NCBI GenBank assembly: GCA_946624065.1
Contig: CAMORT010000035.1
Location: 1-26,966, forward strand
DNA length: 26,966 nucleotides
Direction of reading: 5' to 3'
DNA from: F23-D06 sp002392325
GTDB lineage: Bacteria > Bacteroidota > Bacteroidia > Bacteroidales > WCHB1-69
A program made the translations under genes and the position numbers. Positions within the stretch are counted from its first letter, which is position 1, and each line of letters begins with the position of its first letter. Under the pieces are notes generated by a model, which was not told where the DNA came from, ran no database searches, and saw only the letters and a program-made list of their open reading frames with translations. Positions 23,559 to 26,966 of the stretch are shown here, piece after piece.

Positions 23559-24641
23559 ATGTCAAAACGCGTGTTAATGGCCATGAGCGGCGGAATCGAC
23601 AGCAGTGTTTCCGCCCTGCTACTGCAAGAGCAAGGTTATGAGTTGGTTGGGGCCACTTTCCGGACCTTCGACTACATCAAGGAGTCGTGCCTGGCCAAAG
23701 AGAAGGGCTGCTGCTCGGTGGAGAGCATCATGGAGGCCAAGCATTTCGCTGAATCCATCGGCGTGGAACACCATATCCTCGATTTCCGACAGCTGTTCCG
23801 CGACCATGTGATCGCCAATTTCGTGCAGGAGTACAAACTCGGCCGCACTCCCAACCCATGCGTGCTCTGCAACTCGCACATCAAGTGGGGCGTGCTGCTC
23901 AAAGCCGCTGACGAGCTGGGTTGCGACTATATTGCTACGGGGCACTACGCGCGCATCGCGCAACACCATGGGCACTATTACCTGCAAACCGCCGCCGATG
24001 AGCACAAGGACCAGACCTATTTCCTCTGGATGCTGACGGAAGAGAACCTCCGGCGCACGATTTTTCCTTTGGGCGGTTATACCAAACCCGAAGTGCGCCG
24101 ACTGGCCCAGGAACGCCACTTTGAGAAACTGGCCAAGAAAAGCGAGTCGCAGGAAATCTGCTTTATTCCCGACAACGACTACCGCACATTCCTGACACAG
24201 CATGGCTGCGAAATCACACCAGGCAATTTCATTGATTCAGAAGGACATAAATTGGGACAACACCAAGGTTGCTATAATTTCACCATCGGGCAACGGAAAG
24301 GCATCGGATTGGCATTCGGCACTCCCAAATATGTGACCCGAATAAACACCGCCACCAATGAGGTCACATTGGGCGACCGCGACGACCTGTTCTGCAATAA
24401 TGTGTTCGCCTCCGATGTGCGCTTGCGCGATGTGGAGTGGCTGCGTGAGTCACCAGAAGTCATGGCGCGCATACGCTACAAGTCACCCGCGTCAGAGGCC
24501 AAATTGGTGTTGGAAGATGACTTCGAGGAAACCCATCGAATGCATTTGCATTTTCACAAACCGGTTTGGGGCGTCACCCCCGGACAATCCGTGGTGCTTT
24601 ACAAGGATGGCATGGTAGTGGGCGGCGGACTGATCGAGTAA
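23559..24641 (+). CDS. mnmA: tRNA 2-thiouridine(34) synthase
   Basis: MnmA adds sulfur to U34 of Lys, Glu and Gln tRNAs. The 360-residue protein has the PP-loop SGGIDS (10-15), the catalytic Cys C101 in NPCVLCN and C201 in QEICF, and the tRNA-binding region GQRKGIGLA. Residues 40-56 contain CLAKEKGCC, an additional Cys cluster seen in many Bacteroidota MnmA proteins. ATG at 23559 is chosen over GTG at 23553. It runs convergent to the PCMD-protein gene, with 19 nt between the stops. Confidence 0.95.
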   Translation: MSKRVLMAMSGGIDSSVSALLLQEQGYELVGATFRTFDYIKESCLAKEKGCCSVESIMEAKHFAESIGVEHHILDFRQLFRDHVIANFVQEYKLGRTPNPCVLCNSHIKWGVLLKAADELGCDYIATGHYARIAQHHGHYYLQTAADEHKDQTYFLWMLTEENLRRTIFPLGGYTKPEVRRLAQERHFEKLAKKSESQEICFIPDNDYRTFLTQHGCEITPGNFIDSEGHKLGQHQGCYNFTIGQRKGIGLAFGTPKYVTRINTATNEVTLGDRDDLFCNNVFASDVRLRDVEWLRESPEVMARIRYKSPASEAKLVLEDDFEETHRMHLHFHKPVWGVTPGQSVVLYKDGMVVGGGLIE

Positions 24642-24660
24642 AGGATTGAACTTGAATTTG

Positions 24661-26130
24661 TTACCGGCTCACTATTTTCCGCAAAACCGTCCCTTCTTTC
24701 GTCTCGCTGACCAGCAGGAAGACGCCTTTTGAAGGCAGTTTCACTTCCATAGTTTCCTTATTCGGTGTGGCTTCCCATACCAAGGAACCGTCAAGCGTGT
24801 AAAGCCGCACAACTGTGGGCATCACTCCATCAAATTGTACGGTGCACTGTCCGTGCGCCGGATTGGGGTAAATCAGCAGGTTGTTATGGCTATATTGCTG
24901 TATTCCAGTGCTATCATCAGGTATGACGGGAGGCACCAGGGTGTCGGTATGGAAGGTGATCATAGACCATTCGCCTGCTAACGCACTATCGCACACACAG
25001 CGCACATAGATGTCGTAATAGGTGTCGGGCTGCAGGTTGGAGAGGTGAAGGAAACTCTCGCTGACACCGACTGTGGTTCCGTTGCCCTGTGCGAACCCTT
25101 GAACACCGTATTCCGCTTCAAACTGGATAGGATCACCCTCAAAACCCCAACCAATGGTGGCATGCATGGTGTCCACTTCTATGACATGCAGATTGAAAAC
25201 GGCACTGCAAGTGTCAATGGGTGCCTCCGTTCGCTGCGCCCAAAGTTGCAGGTTGTCAAGATAGAGGGCTGAACCCTGCTGTGGGGAAGTGTTGGCTGAG
25301 GAGAATAGGAAAATCACCAGTGAATCGGCCTCAATGTATGTGGAGGAGGGATTGATGTCGGAGAGTGGGGTGTAGGTTATTTCAAAAGGAATATAAGCGG
25401 AAGTGTCGGTCAAGGCGATGGTGTAGCCAGCGCCCACCACCTCGCGCTGGTGCGTGGTGGTGTTGTATTTGGTGCCCAGCATCATAATGCCGCCATTGTC
25501 GCCACTTGTGGCAGAAGTGTATTTGTAATGTCCGGTCAGCCGGGTTGGAACCGCCCCATTCAAGTCAAGTCCACCATTAATCAAAGTGTTGATATCCACA
25601 TTGTTGAAGACGGACATCAGTTGCGACATGCTACCCAGATGAGTGGTCAAATCCTCCATGAAGGGCAGCAACGCATCAATATCGACGACACCGGTAGATA
25701 ACACCGTGGGGAAAACCGTGGATGTTAGCATCGGATCCAGTGAGGATTGGGCAAGGCCATATACGGTGGAGTTGATGATGTCAGACAGCATGAAACTCTG
25801 CAGTTTGAGCGCATGTGCGCCGTTTGGCACAGTGCCGGTCTCATCCGATAACTTCATTAATGGAAGATTGGTGTTCACATTGACATTCATGCCACTGTAT
25901 GTGATGTTTTCATTTACAGGATAGGTCGGATAGTCCCAGTTCGTAGGATATGTGTAACTGCTGTAAACGGGTAAGGAAAAGAATAAAACGGTCACACTGT
26001 ACCCGTTGCCGGTTGACCAGTTTTCAAAACTGCCGTTAGGAATGGCGATGGAACTGTCCTGCACTTGTGCTGTCGTCCTTAATGAAAAAAGTACAACCGT
26101 GGATAAAATCAATAAAATAATACGTTTCAT
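24661..26130 (-). CDS. Exported PCMD-like protein with T9SS type A sorting domain
   Basis: This is a 489-residue secreted protein. A signal peptide ends at about residue 21 (RTTAQ). Residues ~30-305 (NGSFENWS, YPTNWDYP, and ending YLDNLQLW) resemble a PCMD or similar carbohydrate-linked beta-sandwich domain. Residues ~307-393 look like a fibronectin type III domain (ATIGWGFEGD, LQPDTYYDIYVRCVCD). A Por sorting domain begins near YPNPAHGQ (about 418) and ends GTVLRKIVSR. It follows the DRWG-repeat gene by 27 nt on the same strand and probably shares its transcript. Carbohydrate binding is inferred, not shown. Confidence 0.75.
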   Translation of the reverse strand: MKRIILLILSTVVLFSLRTTAQVQDSSIAIPNGSFENWSTGNGYSVTVLFFSLPVYSSYTYPTNWDYPTYPVNENITYSGMNVNVNTNLPLMKLSDETGTVPNGAHALKLQSFMLSDIINSTVYGLAQSSLDPMLTSTVFPTVLSTGVVDIDALLPFMEDLTTHLGSMSQLMSVFNNVDINTLINGGLDLNGAVPTRLTGHYKYTSATSGDNGGIMMLGTKYNTTTHQREVVGAGYTIALTDTSAYIPFEITYTPLSDINPSSTYIEADSLVIFLFSSANTSPQQGSALYLDNLQLWAQRTEAPIDTCSAVFNLHVIEVDTMHATIGWGFEGDPIQFEAEYGVQGFAQGNGTTVGVSESFLHLSNLQPDTYYDIYVRCVCDSALAGEWSMITFHTDTLVPPVIPDDSTGIQQYSHNNLLIYPNPAHGQCTVQFDGVMPTVVRLYTLDGSLVWEATPNKETMEVKLPSKGVFLLVSETKEGTVLRKIVSR

Positions 26131-26157
26131 TTTGAAAATTATTAAGGTGGGAAATGG

Positions 26158-26649
26158 TTACATCAGCACCAAACACGCTATTTGCCAGCGGTTTGGGACA
26201 AAATCGAAATAATAGAGAGGCGCGCCCCAGCGGTCTTTCTGACGAAGTGTTTTACCATCAAGATAGTAGAGTGGGGTGCCCCAGCGATCCTTTTGCCGTA
26301 TGGTGAGACCGTCAAAATAGAGCAATGGCTCGCCCCAGCGGTCCTTCAGGCGCACGGTCTCCCCATCGATATAAATCAAAGGTTCCCCCCAGCGGTCTTT
26401 CAAACGCACCTGCTGCGTGGAGGCATCGTACCATAGCAATTGTTCTCCCCAACGGTCTCCCATGCGTATGGTATTGTTCTCCATATAGAAAAGTTTCGCG
26501 CCCCAGCGGTCTTTCTGATAAACGGTCTGGGCTTGCGCGGTCATCATCACGATGGTGAGAAAGGCAACAACAGCCATGGCGGCTCTTGTAGTGCCACTCA
26601 CAACAGCAAATGCGGAACTATGAGTGTTTTTCTCCTTGAAAATAATCAT
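26158..26649 (-). CDS. Exported DRWG-repeat protein, unknown function
   Basis: This is a 163-residue protein. Residues 1-41 form a signal peptide with a hydrophobic core near 24-37 ending TAQAQ. The rest is six tandem repeats of about 18 residues with consensus xRxKDRWGxPLxYxDGxT: positions D, R, W and G are invariant, and Leu and Tyr follow. The short ending FVPNRWQIACLVLM lacks a sorting domain. The pattern fits a beta-solenoid or WG-like repeat, but I know no named family. ATG at 26649 (MIIFKEKN) is preferred over the upstream frame, which lies in the promoter. The PCMD-like gene follows. Confidence 0.75.
   Translation of the reverse strand: MIIFKEKNTHSSAFAVVSGTTRAAMAVVAFLTIVMMTAQAQTVYQKDRWGAKLFYMENNTIRMGDRWGEQLLWYDASTQQVRLKDRWGEPLIYIDGETVRLKDRWGEPLLYFDGLTIRQKDRWGTPLYYLDGKTLRQKDRWGAPLYYFDFVPNRWQIACLVLM
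26225..26515 (-). repeat. Tandem repeats encoding the DRWG units
   Basis: The plus-strand block ccccag(c/a)ggtct recurs at 26225, 26279, 26333, 26387, 26447 and 26501. Spacing is 54 nt except for one 60-nt step, which adds two codons. The units differ in sequence, so this is an older protein repeat rather than a fresh duplication. Confidence 0.9.
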
Positions 26650-26669
26650 CTGTACATCATTTATCTCGG

Positions 26670-26677
26670 CAAAAATA
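26670..26677 (-). promoter_or_regulatory. -7 box of the DRWG-repeat operon
   Basis: The minus strand reads TATTTTTG, 20 nt upstream of the ATG at 26649, supporting that start and a two-gene operon with the PCMD-like gene. Confidence 0.6.
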
Positions 26678-26712
26678 TAAATTTCAATGAGATAATGAAA
26701 TATTTTGCACAA

Positions 26713-26743
26713 AAAAAACCGCACCATAAGGATGCGGTTTTTT
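26713..26743 (-). terminator. Bidirectional terminator downstream of the Hsp20 gene
   Basis: AAAAAACCGCA (to 26723) pairs with TGCGGTTTTTT (26733-26743) around a CCATAAGGA loop. A-runs and T-runs flank both sides, so it can act on either strand. It lies 23 nt past the Hsp20 stop. Confidence 0.75.
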
Positions 26744-26766
26744 GTGGTTGTACAGATGTCGGAAGA

Positions 26767-26966
26767 TTATCCGATGGTGATGGTACGGGCGAGTTTGGGC
26801 TCCTCTTTCTGCACTCTCGGCATGGTGATGGTGAGGATTCCGTGCTCCACTTTGGCCTCGATATGGTCCTTGTCAACATCCTCGGGCAGTGTGTAAACCT
26901 GCTCGTAGTTCGTGTAGGAGAACTCGCGGCGCAGATAGTGGTGCTTTTTCTCCTCTTCCTTGTGTT
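26767..26966 (-). CDS. Hsp20 small heat-shock protein, 3' part only
   Basis: This is the last 65 residues of a gene cut by the window edge. It reads KKHHYLRREFSYTNYEQVYT, then LPEDVDKDHIEAKVEHGILT and ITMPRVQKEEPKLARTITIG, then stop at 26767. GILTITMP is the conserved alpha-crystallin beta strand, and the C-terminal IxI motif (TITIG) that links sHsp oligomers is present. sHsps hold unfolded proteins for refolding. The N-terminus and promoter are outside the window. Confidence 0.9.
   Translation of the reverse strand, partial: HKEEEKKHHYLRREFSYTNYEQVYTLPEDVDKDHIEAKVEHGILTITMPRVQKEEPKLARTITIG

Noticed and set aside
26225..26515. 54-bp repeats as a CRISPR array
   Set aside because: The whole unit is coding, the frame is kept, and there are no unique spacers between identical repeats.

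Overview
This window looks like a chromosomal segment of a member of the Bacteroidota, most likely an uncultured Bacteroidales. Three kinds of evidence support this. Two secreted proteins end in type IX secretion (T9SS, Por) sorting domains. About a dozen transcription units start after the Bacteroidota -7 box TAnnTTTG, usually as TATTTTTG. The RNase G, RecX, HU and Fe/Mn-SOD sequences also look like those of that phylum. No tRNA, rRNA, transposase, integrase or CRISPR array was found.

Layout. (1) 134-3752 (+): seven small or uncharacterised genes, including a GIY-YIG-like protein, a coiled-coil protein, a tail-anchored protein, a small membrane protein and an EcsC-TerB fusion. A membrane-anchored Ser/Thr kinase (3779-5017, -) converges on them. 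(2) 5118-13174 (+): housekeeping block of deoC, an HU-family gene, a 29-codon basic protein gene, rng, recX, prfB, prs, thiL and ispG. prfB carries an intact +1 programmed frameshift. A very stable hairpin lies in the rng leader. (3) 13180-17537: a variable region. It holds a GIN-domain lipoprotein, remnants of four unrelated genes joined end to end, a higB-higA module translationally coupled to a membrane-protein gene, a pseudoknot-capable leader RNA before a zinc-ribbon protein, a nested hairpin cluster, and the 3' remnant of a frameshifted gene. (4) 17538-26966: a HerA-like ATPase (-), a large T9SS adhesin-like protein (+), superoxide dismutase (+), a voltage-gated-type cation channel (-), mnmA (+), a two-gene operon of an exported DRWG-repeat protein and a T9SS PCMD-like protein (-), and the 3' end of an Hsp20 gene (-).

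How the genes work together. rng (RNA decay and processing), recX (RecA control) and prfB (termination) form a tight + strand run. thiL and ispG are 6 nt apart and follow prs and its terminator. higB-higA and the membrane gene form one operon with a Bacteroidota promoter whose -7 box overlaps a palindrome, as expected for autorepression. The best candidates for undescribed biology are the pseudoknotted leader at 16150-16259, the 134-3752 cluster with its EcsC-TerB protein, the DRWG-repeat protein, and the third gene of the higBA operon. All identifications come from reading motifs by eye; no database search was run.
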